Shown here: positions 36,827-45,449 of the stretch, piece by piece
Position numbering within the stretch: the first letter of the stretch is position 1
Layout of the letters: the number at the start of each line of letters is the position of its first letter
Assembly: GCA_026398575.1 (NCBI GenBank)
Contig: JAPLSP010000485.1
Location: 1 to 47,375, forward strand
Origin: Candidatus Sumerlaeota bacterium
GTDB taxonomy: Bacteria; Sumerlaeota; Sumerlaeia; JADFCT01
Direction of reading: 5' to 3'
Length of the DNA stretch: 47,375 nucleotides
Position numbers and translations under genes: made by a program
The notes under the pieces: model-generated
Database searches by the model: none
Told to the model about the DNA's origin: nothing
Seen by the model: only the letters and a program-made list of their open reading frames with translations

Positions 36827-36898
36827 TTTCACCACAGAGGCACAGAGACACAGAGAAAATTTTCAATTTCTCTGTGTCTCTGTGCCTCTGTGGTGAAA
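36827..36898. repeat. Perfect 32-bp-stem hairpin of CACAGAG repeats
   Basis: Arms 36827-36858 and 36867-36898 match perfectly around an 8-nt AT loop. The arms are built of CACAGAGGCACAGAGACACAG, a type of repeat seen in many PVC and related genomes. It sits in the gap between the Gfo/Idh/MocA gene and the cytochrome gene, both on the minus strand. Confidence 0.93.
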
Positions 36899-36903
36899 CT
36901 CAA

Positions 36904-38031
36904 TCATATCTCAACCCACTTATGCGATTCGGCGGCGCGGTACATCGCTTCCATCACCGAGCAACGAGCGGCGGCTTCGCGCACGCCGACGAGCGCCGCG
37001 TCTTTCTTGCCGCAGACAGCGTCGAGGAATAGCTCGAAGGCATGCGGCGCCTTCGGCGGCAGCTTGGTCCAGAGCTGTTTGCCATCAGCGCCGTCCACTT
37101 TGTCGCACTGAAAAAAGACCTTTCCGTTCATGACATACGCGCAGCCGCCCGTTCCGCTGATCAGTATGTCCAGCGGATTCTGAAGATCAAGCCATCCAGC
37201 GGCCAGCGTCGCGACGGCGCCGTTTTTGAATTCAAGAATCCCTTCGCCGAATTCGTCACAGTCGCCATAGCGATGTGTAACCGCGTGAATACTTGCCGTC
37301 ACGCGCGCGACATCGCCCAGAAACCACATCAGGATATCAAGCCCGTGCGTGCCGAGGTCGCCGAATCCGCCGACGCCGGCCTGCTTGGGATCGGCCATCC
37401 AGCGCCATTCCTTGTCGAACCATCCGCCAAGGCTGCCCGAATGGCAGACGCTCTTGCGCACGCGCGTGATCGTCCCGAAGACGCCTTTTTGTATCTGCTC
37501 GCGAAGAAACAGATGCGCCGGATCGCCGCGCATGGCGTAGCCGGTCTGAAAGATGACGCCTGCTTTTTCGACGGCGTCGGCGATCGCATTTGCATCCTTG
37601 GCGCCAAGGCCAATCGGCTTTTCAACGAAGAGATGCTTCTTTGCCGCCGCAATTTCCAAGACGAGTTCTTCGTGCCGGTTGGTCTCCGAACAGACGACGA
37701 CGGCGGCGATCTCGGGATCGGCGAGGATTTCCTTGCGCTCGCCCGCCGCCTTCGCGCTCAGCAGCCCGGCATTTTCCTTGGCGCGCGCAGCGTCATGATC
37801 CCATACGTATTTGGTCTGGATGTCCTGCCGCGATTTGATGATGCGGATGAAGTTCGGCGTATGGATATGAGCGGTTCCGATGAAGGCGACTTTGCGCGGC
37901 GCGTTTGAACCGGCCTCCGCCGGCTTGTTCGCCTCCTGCGCAACTGCGGTTCCCGCCTGGGCGATCGCGGCGCCGGCGCTGACGGCGGCGGCGGTTTTCA
38001 GGGCGGCGCGGCGTGTGACGTGCGTGGGCAT
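36904..38031 (-). CDS. Gfo/Idh/MocA-family oxidoreductase with Tat signal
   Basis: 375 residues from the start at 38031, which has a CAGGAG site 10 nt upstream; the frame extends upstream but only through the 10-bp repeat. The Tat signal is TRRAALKTAAAVSAGAA followed by AQA. The NAD(P)-binding domain begins KVAFIGTAHIHT, with the E-K-P-I motif in HLFVEKPIGLGAKDA and a GGFGDLGTHGLDILMW substrate-domain stretch. Such enzymes oxidise or reduce sugars and inositols; the Tat type binds its cofactor before export. The exact substrate is unknown. It is the first gene of a minus-strand pair with the cytochrome. Confidence 0.9.
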   Translation of the reverse strand: MPTHVTRRAALKTAAAVSAGAAIAQAGTAVAQEANKPAEAGSNAPRKVAFIGTAHIHTPNFIRIIKSRQDIQTKYVWDHDAARAKENAGLLSAKAAGERKEILADPEIAAVVVCSETNRHEELVLEIAAAKKHLFVEKPIGLGAKDANAIADAVEKAGVIFQTGYAMRGDPAHLFLREQIQKGVFGTITRVRKSVCHSGSLGGWFDKEWRWMADPKQAGVGGFGDLGTHGLDILMWFLGDVARVTASIHAVTHRYGDCDEFGEGILEFKNGAVATLAAGWLDLQNPLDILISGTGGCAYVMNGKVFFQCDKVDGADGKQLWTKLPPKAPHAFELFLDAVCGKKDAALVGVREAAARCSVMEAMYRAAESHKWVEI

Positions 38032-38090
38032 TTTTACGAGTCTCCTGGAAAAATGGTTTTGGCGAAGGTTTTTGCGCTTTTGTGGACGGG

Positions 38091-38150
38091 CACGGACTGG
38101 CACAGACTGACACGGACTGGCACGGACTGGCACGGACCAACACGGACCGG
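38091..38150. repeat. Decanucleotide tandem repeat (CACGGACTGG)6
   Basis: Six adjacent 10-bp units, mostly CACGGACTGG with CACAGACTGA and CACGGACCAA variants. The same family is at 2718-2757. It fills the gap between cstA and the Gfo/Idh/MocA gene and could give spurious open frames. Confidence 0.92.
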
Positions 38151-38182
38151 CGCAGCGGTCTCGCGCTGCGCGTTGCGCCTGA

Positions 38183-39979
38183 CTATTTTGCTCCTGATTC
38201 CGCGTATGCCTCTTCCTCAAAAGTTGGTTGTGGGACGACGGGCGACAATAAAATCAAGCGCCATTTGCGAATGGCGTCCACGGTAATCATGCACGTCAGC
38301 GCCAGCATTATCGTTCCGAGCAAACACATCAACTGCAGCTGTAGTTTCTGGTTATCCGTTTCGACCGCCGCTTGCTTCCACCAGCCCTTGATGCTTTGCA
38401 CGCTCGCGGTGGCGACTGTGATCAGAACGAACACGAACGGAATGCCGGTGCACAAGGCGTAGATGCGCTTGGGCGCGCGGTTCAGAATGAACGTGGTCCC
38501 GACCGCGAGCGCGATGGCCGCCAGCAACTGATTGGCGATGCCCAGCATTCTCCAGAGCGTATTGATATTGTTATTCAGAAGGAGGTATCCCCACGCCCCG
38601 CACGTCAGGGCGCTCAGGGCGATATTGGCGCCCCACTTGGCCTTTCCGCCGGGCGCAAGCGACGGCATGACCTGCGCGGTGATTTCCTGGAAGACAAACC
38701 GGCCCACCCGCGTCCCGGTTTCGAGCAACGTGAGGATGAACAGCGCCTCAAACATGATTACGAAATGATACCAGTATGCGATCAGACGATCCAGGTTGGC
38801 GCCTTTTGCGCACGCGTTCGCCAGCACTTTCGCCATCCCCACCGCCAATGTCACGGCGCCGCCCACGCGCCCCCTCAGATTCTCGTTCGTCTGCTTTTCG
38901 AGCATGGCCAGTTCCTTCGGCTCGAGCCCTCCAACGAACTGCGGCCCCGACGTTTCCACAAACTTGACATAAGCCGTTACCTGCGCCGGCTTGTCCTTGT
39001 CCTGCGCGATGTTGATGGCGAAGTAATCGCCCGGTTCGAGCGCGCAGGCGGCAATCAGCGCCGGCGCTCCGCACATGATCACAATGCAGACAAACGGCCA
39101 GATTGCGCCGGAGATGATCGGGCCGCCGCCGCCGATGAAGCACGTGGTCGCCGGCATATTCAGCGTGGGGTGCGCCACAACGATCCCCACGGCCAGGACG
39201 ATAATCACGCCGATTTTCATGTACGAGCTCAGGTAGTCGCGCGGACACATCAGCACCCACACCGGAAGCACCGACGCGATGAAGGCATAGACCGGGAGGA
39301 TATAGGAAAGAGTCCGCTTGTCAAACAGCAGCCAGTGGCCCGCCTGCGAGGTGGAAAACGGCGCTCCCAGGAAGACGCCCAGCAGCACCAGCGAGACGCC
39401 GATGAGGGAAGCCTCCGCAATCCGCCCCGGCCGAATCCAATACATCCAGAATCCGGTGATCAGGGCGGCGGGGATCGTGACGATGATCGTGAACATCCCC
39501 CAGGAGCTTTCGCTCAGCGCGTTGACCACGACGATGGCCATGCTGGCCAGCACGCTGATCACAATGAACAGCGTCGCAAACGAAGTGGCGATCCCTGAAA
39601 ACTTGCCGATGTTGTTCTGGGCGATCTTTGGGAGCGAAAGGCCTTTGCTGCGCACCGAGGCCCATAGCAAGACAAAGTCATGGACCGCGCCGGCCAGGCA
39701 CGCGCCGACAATGATCCACGTAAAGCCCGGCAGATAGCCCCATTGCGCCGCGAGCACCGGTCCAATCAAAGGTCCGGCGCCGGCGATGGCGGCGAAATGA
39801 ACGCCGAACAGCACGAGGCGGCTGGTGGGGTGATAGTCCACGTTGTCGCGCATGCGGTGCGCCGGAGTCACCCGGCGGTCATTGAGCACGGCGACCTTGG
39901 CCGCCATAAACGCTCCATAGAAGCGATAGGCCACGGCAAACGCGGCCACGGCCACGATGATCAACCATAATGAATTCAT
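38183..39979 (-). CDS. cstA: Carbon starvation protein CstA (peptide/pyruvate transporter)
   Basis: 598 residues, about 16 membrane segments. The N-terminal region with HPTSRLVLFGVHFAAIAGAGPLIGP and the later GTRVGRFVFQEITAQVMP block are diagnostic of CstA. Members import peptides or pyruvate under carbon limitation. The C-terminal two segments are followed by a short cytoplasmic tail. It stands alone, with the next minus-strand gene upstream 354 bp away. No companion two-component system lies in the window. Confidence 0.95.
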   Translation of the reverse strand: MNSLWLIIVAVAAFAVAYRFYGAFMAAKVAVLNDRRVTPAHRMRDNVDYHPTSRLVLFGVHFAAIAGAGPLIGPVLAAQWGYLPGFTWIIVGACLAGAVHDFVLLWASVRSKGLSLPKIAQNNIGKFSGIATSFATLFIVISVLASMAIVVVNALSESSWGMFTIIVTIPAALITGFWMYWIRPGRIAEASLIGVSLVLLGVFLGAPFSTSQAGHWLLFDKRTLSYILPVYAFIASVLPVWVLMCPRDYLSSYMKIGVIIVLAVGIVVAHPTLNMPATTCFIGGGGPIISGAIWPFVCIVIMCGAPALIAACALEPGDYFAINIAQDKDKPAQVTAYVKFVETSGPQFVGGLEPKELAMLEKQTNENLRGRVGGAVTLAVGMAKVLANACAKGANLDRLIAYWYHFVIMFEALFILTLLETGTRVGRFVFQEITAQVMPSLAPGGKAKWGANIALSALTCGAWGYLLLNNNINTLWRMLGIANQLLAAIALAVGTTFILNRAPKRIYALCTGIPFVFVLITVATASVQSIKGWWKQAAVETDNQKLQLQLMCLLGTIMLALTCMITVDAIRKWRLILLSPVVPQPTFEEEAYAESGAK

Positions 39980-40164
39980 TTTTATTTCCAGCCACTTTCA
40001 GGCAAAAAAAAAATCGCACCCGCCAACAAAAAACAGCCAATAAAAAATTAAAGGCTGCGAAAACCGATCTGCAACTTATTTGCGAATAAAATACGCATTA
40101 GCTGCGCGCCAAGTCCATAAGAAATCGCGGCAGGAAAAGCGGCAAAATCTTGAGAGCGCTTTCG

Positions 40165-40335
40165 TGCGGGCGAGGACGCCCTGGGAGCGCGGACGTCCTC
40201 GTCCGCAACGCCCTTTAAACCACAAAGCGCGTTTGGCGGGCGAGGACGCCCTTGGAGCGCGGACGTCCTCGTCCGCAACGCCATTGAACCACAAAACGCT
40301 TTCGTGCGGGCGAGGACGCCCGCGCTCCCAGGGTT
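40165..40335. repeat. 70-bp tandem repeat with internal palindrome, about 2.4 copies
   Basis: The core GCGAGGACGCCC recurs at 40169, 40239 and 40309, exactly 70 bp apart. Each full unit holds a near-palindrome of GCGGGCGAGGACG with CGTCCTCGTCCGC and a spacer AACGCC...AACCACAAA. The last partial unit runs into the stop region of the large PQQ/Ig gene. The rest of the gap (39980-40164) shows nothing I recognise. Confidence 0.9.
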
Positions 40336-43300
40336 AATACGACAGCCAAAAAGGCGATGTCGGACGGTTTTTTGACCGGATGACGCTTTGGGCGGACGTT
40401 TCATTCCCGGCTTTGTCCAGAGCGCGCAAAATAATCGTATAGGTGTCGTCAGGCAATAAGCGGGTGTCAAAGCGCGCGAGAAGACCGCTATTCACAGGCG
40501 ACGAAGACGGCAGGCCGATCCACCATTGGCCTTTCGTCTTGCGGCCGATGAACTGCACGGTATAGAAGGCGAAGTTCGCGTCGTTGGCCGTTCCGATAAC
40601 TTCGATCATGCCGCGGATCGCCGCGCCGCTTGCCGGCGAGCTGATCTGCGCCACTGGCGCTACGCTATCCACAATGACATTCGTTGTGACAGAACCTGCA
40701 TTGCCAGCCCCATCCGTGGCGGAGATCGCCAGTGAGTGCAGGCCTTCCGCCAAAGGCGCCGACGGCCGGATGCTGAGGATCTGTCCGCTGGTGTCATAGT
40801 CGCTGGGCGCCGTCACGCCGTCCAGCTGGGCTTCCATAAGGCTGACTCCGCTGACTTCGTCATAGATGAGCGCGCGCAGCGCCGCGGAAGGCGTCGTGAA
40901 TCCCTCGCTCGCCGTCGGCAATAGCTGAATGACGGGCGTGGTCAGATCAATGCCGATGGCATAGGTTCCCAGCTGCGTGATCGAAGTGGCGAATTCATGA
41001 TCCAGGGTATTCGACGTTGCGCCCGCGACAGCGCGCCACCGATGTATGGCGTTGTCCCAGAAAAAGAGCGCCAATTGGCTTTCCTGAGCCCCCGCCGGCA
41101 TCGGCGTGAGGCCATAGCCGATCTCCAGCGACAGCGGCTTCAGGACCTGCAAATCTTCAGGCTGCAAGTTGAAGCAATGACCCACCACTGTCAGCCCCTT
41201 GTATGGATTGGGATCGGGCGGATAACCCAGGATGGCTACATCCGTGTCCTGCGGCACGGCATAAGGCGGACCCGACAGCCGCGCCCATGGAGACGTCGTG
41301 GCGGCGTCATTCGCCCCAACGCCCGCGTCCGACAGCGGATTCGTGCGAATGATCCACGCGACGGCGCGCTTGGCCGTGCCCTTGATCCAGTTCACCGCAT
41401 CCTCGACGTAGGTCCACGTTCCGTCGAGAACGCCGCTGACAAGATTGCCCATCGTGTGCGTATCGCCCTGCACATAAGTGTCGTAGGCATACGTGGCGAG
41501 AACATGCTTCTCCGTTCCCAGGAAAAGGCCTTCTTCCGAGACATATTCGCGCCCTTCGGAGTAGTTGATCTTCGATTCCAATCCCACGGTGATGATCTGA
41601 ACGTTGAAATCCAGCGCGAAGGTGAAATCGAATTCGCGCACGTTATGCGTATCTTTGCGCTCGTAAGTAAACGGAATCCCCTGGAATAGCCCGAACAGGC
41701 GGCCCAGCTCGTTCGAGATTCCCTGAAATCCCAGCTGCAACCCGCCGCCGGAATTGCTGCCGAAGCTTTGGGCCAATGATTTGAAGTTGGAGCCTGAAGA
41801 TGCGAGGATTTGCTGGAGGCGATCGAAATCGCTGAAGCGATAAATCACTTCCTGCGAGCCGTCATTGATGGAGAGGATGAATTCCCTGGGGGCGCCGTCA
41901 TAGTCAAAGCGAACCTCTTCCGTGAAGGTGAAGGAATTGTTGGCGCCCGCAAGGCCGAAAAAGTCCGTCGCGCTAACGACTTCGTTCCCCGCTGCCTGGA
42001 ATGAAAGGACGGAAAGCTTGGTTTCCACTTCCTGGACGCAGACCATGCCGAGGCGTTGCTCCTGCGGATAGCGGCTTGCCCCGATCAGAAACGCCAGCGA
42101 AACCGAACCGTCAATGACGCTCAGGCCGATCGAAGCCTTTGCTTTCTCACCGGAGCTTCCCTTTTGCGATTCAAATCCCAGGCTCGTACTGGCGCCGCCT
42201 CCCGCTTGCACGCCTATGCCGGCGAGGATTTTCTGGTGCTCGAGATAGTCGCTGTAAACGCCCTGCGTCAGACCACCCACGAGCGCATTGATCAACACCG
42301 TCACCGTCGGATCGGAAAGAATCGAAGCCGTTTGCGCCAGCGAGGCGATCATGATTCCCGCATAGGCCTTGCGCCGGCTGCGGCAGTCCGCATTGCCGAG
42401 ATCGCCGCACAGGGCATTGCCCATGTTGAAGCCCTGATCGCCCCGAAACAGGAAGTCAATCTCCGCGCCGACCTTGGCCTCCGCGTCCGCCACGCCGAGA
42501 TTGAACTCGGGACCAGCCTTGACCCCGACTCCGATCTTGGCGTCGAAGCTTTGAACGACGCTCAGGTTCTGCGCGTTATCTATCGAGACCTTCGTCCCGC
42601 CGCCGCAGCCGCCCGCCACATAAGCCGTGATTCCAGCCTTCAGCGATTTCGAAAGGCCGCCTTTCCAGAAATGCTCCGCTTCGCGCGGCAGGATTCGCAC
42701 GGGAATCGAAGGGAGCGCGACGATGGGCGTAAGATCGAAATCATCCGCGCCCACCAGATATCGCAGCCGTGTGATATGGAGGGCGACATCCATCGCCGTC
42801 GTGATGCGCGCCGAGGAAGTCGTCAGATCGAGCGAATCCACGTCGAGATTCGCAACTCCATCGGCGCCGGTTTTCGCATAGCCCGTTCCAGTGGGGAGCT
42901 TCGCATAATAAACGCGGATGTTTTCCAGCGGCTGGCTTGTCGCATCAACGACCTTGACCGTACGATAAAAATGCCCGCCCTGCATCACGACGGATGTGGT
43001 CGCGTGCGATTCGGGATAAATGACCAGCAACTGCGCTTTCGATACAACAAAGACCGTCACCTGGCCGGAGGGCGTCTCGATGTTCCCCACCCAGTCAATC
43101 CCGCGGCATTGGAACGTCACCGTCTGGACTGGTTTCTTTCCCGTCCAAGTATAGGCCCAGGTTGCCGTCCCTACGGCGTCATGCCAAACGCCGGATTCCG
43201 AATCCCAAACCTGCACGAGCGCCAATCCCATGTTGTCCGATCCGGTTCCCGTTACTGTGATGACGACGGTTTCGAAAGTGTCGCTGGTATGGGGCGAAGT

Positions 43301-44992
43301 GATGTGTATTTGCGGCGGCGTGCGGTCCTGCGTCAAGGAAATCGAAGCGGTTGCCGTCAGGTCTCCGTCATCCGTCACGGTCAGGCGGATGGTATATTCA
43401 CCATCGCCCAAAGCGCTCGCTTCCCACATGGTCGCCAACGCATTATTCACCGCCGAATAGGTGTCCGACGAAATCTCCGTCCAGTTCGAGGGATCGGAGA
43501 GCGGCGCGTATTCCAGCCGCCACAGACTGATATTAAAATCATAGGCCGTTCCCATGACGTCTATCCTGCCTGGCGGATTGACAATCGTCGGACCGGGATC
43601 TGTGATGATTGCGACGGGGGGCGTAATGTCATGCCGCAGCGCCGTCAGCGTCAGGAAATCGGAATTGGCAGGGGTGGTGATGTGACCAATGATCCGGTTG
43701 CTGAGATAAGTGATGGAATGGCCACCCAACAGATACAAAGTATCGCGCCGCGTCCGGTCAAAGTCATAGAGCCTCTGGCTCAAGTCCGGCGTGAAAATCT
43801 TGAAGTCCGTGCCGTTGTGCCAAACCGTTCCGTCGCCGGCGATGATGGGTGAAAAATAGATATCATTGATGTCGGTGGATTGTCCGATTTTTGCGCCATT
43901 CGCAGCATTGAGCGCCACGAGTTTGTCGTCCATCTCCGTCGAGCGAACTGCCGTATAAACCATCCCATTATAATATGAAAGCGCCATGATATCGTCCGCT
44001 GACGCGTAACCATCGGAGTCCCACTGCCAGAGATCGCTGCTGGTAATGGCGTCAACGGCGAATACAGCCGACGGCCCATTATTGTGACTATAATCCGCGA
44101 AAAAAACTTTGCCGTCCGCCACGGTCAGGAGCGGATATAATTCCCAAAACTCCACGCCTGAGAAATCGAGCTTGCGCCATAGAATCTTCCCATCCGCAAG
44201 ATTCAGGCAGCAAACGCTGCGATGCGCCAGGAGATAAATGCGGTCATTCAACGCACAAGGCGGAGTGGCCTGATAGGGGTGGAATGATCCGAGGGTCCCG
44301 ACGCCGCGTTCGCCGATCGGAGTCCGCCAGACTTGCGCGCCTGTGTTTTCGTCATAGGCGATCACGTCCTGGTTCCCATGCGGATCGTAATGATCGCCCA
44401 ATACCGGCAAAATCACAAGACCCTGGGCGACCGCGGGCGCATTGACGCGGACGTCAGGGAACTGCCTGGCCCATAGCAAACCGCCATTGCCGAGATTCAC
44501 AACATAAAGGGTTGAACTGCTGGCGTCCGAATCGAACTGGCGCGCGTCCCAGACCGCATAGACCACCTTGTCATTGACGATTTGCGGCGAGCCGGCGACG
44601 TTGCCGTTTATCGGACGCTGCCAGACGATGGCGCCCGTGGCAATGTCGAGCGCCCATATCCGCAACGACGAAGTATCAGCAACGCTTTGCTTCGTGCTGT
44701 ACGAAGATATAATGATCAGATTGCCATCGGAAACGCAAAGCCCCAGCTGATCGGCGGCTGTATAGTATTGCAGAACAAGCGTGGTGGCCCAATCTATCTC
44801 GAAGGGGGATGGGATCAGGCTGGGCGTATGGCCGGTGTGTTGAAGGTCATGTTGAAAATTCGGCCAGTCGGTTTGCGCTCGCGCGCCCGGTGGCGCCAGA
44901 ATTAAGCAAGCGAAGAGGAGCGAGAGAGAAACGGCAATAGCGCCCGCCATCGGCATGGGATTTGAAAATCGCTTTCTTCTCTGCTGTATCAT
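40334..44992 (-). CDS. Very large exported protein with PQQ-propeller and Ig-like domains
   Basis: 1552 residues from the ATG at 44992 (an in-frame ATG at 45016 would add 8). After a signal peptide (about residues 1-40 ending GARAQ) comes a PQQ/WD-type beta-propeller (about 45-440), shown by repeated blocks like IVWQRPINGNVAGSPQIV and YAVWDARQFD. Ig-like modules follow (about 460-740: ITDPGPTIVNPPGRIDVMG, then HITSPHTSDTFETVVITVTG), then a region of about 600 residues that I do not recognise. Ig-like repeats return near the C-terminus (AQISSPASGAAIRG). There is no sorting signal or anchor at the end. Large secreted adhesin or scaffold is a guess. Confidence 0.7.
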   Translation of the reverse strand: MIQQRRKRFSNPMPMAGAIAVSLSLLFACLILAPPGARAQTDWPNFQHDLQHTGHTPSLIPSPFEIDWATTLVLQYYTAADQLGLCVSDGNLIIISSYSTKQSVADTSSLRIWALDIATGAIVWQRPINGNVAGSPQIVNDKVVYAVWDARQFDSDASSSTLYVVNLGNGGLLWARQFPDVRVNAPAVAQGLVILPVLGDHYDPHGNQDVIAYDENTGAQVWRTPIGERGVGTLGSFHPYQATPPCALNDRIYLLAHRSVCCLNLADGKILWRKLDFSGVEFWELYPLLTVADGKVFFADYSHNNGPSAVFAVDAITSSDLWQWDSDGYASADDIMALSYYNGMVYTAVRSTEMDDKLVALNAANGAKIGQSTDINDIYFSPIIAGDGTVWHNGTDFKIFTPDLSQRLYDFDRTRRDTLYLLGGHSITYLSNRIIGHITTPANSDFLTLTALRHDITPPVAIITDPGPTIVNPPGRIDVMGTAYDFNISLWRLEYAPLSDPSNWTEISSDTYSAVNNALATMWEASALGDGEYTIRLTVTDDGDLTATASISLTQDRTPPQIHITSPHTSDTFETVVITVTGTGSDNMGLALVQVWDSESGVWHDAVGTATWAYTWTGKKPVQTVTFQCRGIDWVGNIETPSGQVTVFVVSKAQLLVIYPESHATTSVVMQGGHFYRTVKVVDATSQPLENIRVYYAKLPTGTGYAKTGADGVANLDVDSLDLTTSSARITTAMDVALHITRLRYLVGADDFDLTPIVALPSIPVRILPREAEHFWKGGLSKSLKAGITAYVAGGCGGGTKVSIDNAQNLSVVQSFDAKIGVGVKAGPEFNLGVADAEAKVGAEIDFLFRGDQGFNMGNALCGDLGNADCRSRRKAYAGIMIASLAQTASILSDPTVTVLINALVGGLTQGVYSDYLEHQKILAGIGVQAGGGASTSLGFESQKGSSGEKAKASIGLSVIDGSVSLAFLIGASRYPQEQRLGMVCVQEVETKLSVLSFQAAGNEVVSATDFFGLAGANNSFTFTEEVRFDYDGAPREFILSINDGSQEVIYRFSDFDRLQQILASSGSNFKSLAQSFGSNSGGGLQLGFQGISNELGRLFGLFQGIPFTYERKDTHNVREFDFTFALDFNVQIITVGLESKINYSEGREYVSEEGLFLGTEKHVLATYAYDTYVQGDTHTMGNLVSGVLDGTWTYVEDAVNWIKGTAKRAVAWIIRTNPLSDAGVGANDAATTSPWARLSGPPYAVPQDTDVAILGYPPDPNPYKGLTVVGHCFNLQPEDLQVLKPLSLEIGYGLTPMPAGAQESQLALFFWDNAIHRWRAVAGATSNTLDHEFATSITQLGTYAIGIDLTTPVIQLLPTASEGFTTPSAALRALIYDEVSGVSLMEAQLDGVTAPSDYDTSGQILSIRPSAPLAEGLHSLAISATDGAGNAGSVTTNVIVDSVAPVAQISSPASGAAIRGMIEVIGTANDANFAFYTVQFIGRKTKGQWWIGLPSSSPVNSGLLARFDTRLLPDDTYTIILRALDKAGNETSAQSVIRSKNRPTSPFWLSY

Positions 44993-45227
44993 GTTCCCAT
45001 CCTCATTCTTTCTCATCCGATCCAGCGCGGATGGTAATGACTAGAAGGACAAAGAACGCGAACACAACCCGCAGCCACACAGCGGATACATCGAGCCTGT
45101 CTTCGGCCTGCCTGGCGCGCCAGTTTATGGATTAAGCGAAAACCTATCGCGGTGTTGGGGAGTATGTCAAGGGCAGAGGCTTCACCGGGCGCATTTCAGC
45201 CGAGCTACCTTGACGTGCCGGAAAAGG

Positions 45228-45328
45228 TCTGACAAAATAATGTGCGACAAAATAATGGCACAAAGCCATTCTTTCCTGATTCAATGACAGCGTGTCTTTA
45301 TTGTTTTGTCAGACATTATCTTGTCAGA
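45228..45328. repeat. Inverted repeat of TCTGACAAAATAATG family
   Basis: A 28-bp left arm (45228-45255) and its complement (45301-45328), 24 of 28 matching, enclose 45 nt. Words of the same kind (TTCTGACTCTA, TTCTGACAAAA) occur at 1697-1735, and CCTGACTCTA at 2684-2693. It lies in the 430-bp gap between ptsP and the large exported gene, which otherwise shows nothing recognisable. Confidence 0.7.
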
Positions 45329-45449
45329 GCAGGCGCCGCGTCCTGGCTGTAGCTGCCATGGGTTGCGCCCGGCTTCACCCTAATCTTTCACGATTATACT
45401 TCGGCGTTTGCAGTAGGCCGCCCGCTCCGCCTGGCGGCAATCAAAAACG

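Noticed and set aside
38031..38220. N-terminal extension of the Gfo/Idh/MocA gene up to 38220
   Set aside because: It consists of translated 10-bp repeats and would bury the Tat signal; the ATG at 38031 has a good ribosome site.
40165..40335. CRISPR array
   Set aside because: The 70-bp units are tandem copies whose internal spacers are also repeated; not unique spacers.
42056..43852. 598-residue plus-strand frame opposite the giant exported gene
   Set aside because: Arg/His-rich antisense shadow; the minus-strand gene has signal peptide and domains.
45017..45449. Possible gene or RNA in the gap before ptsP
   Set aside because: Short frames only, without ribosome site or family pattern; no tRNA or RNA motif recognised.
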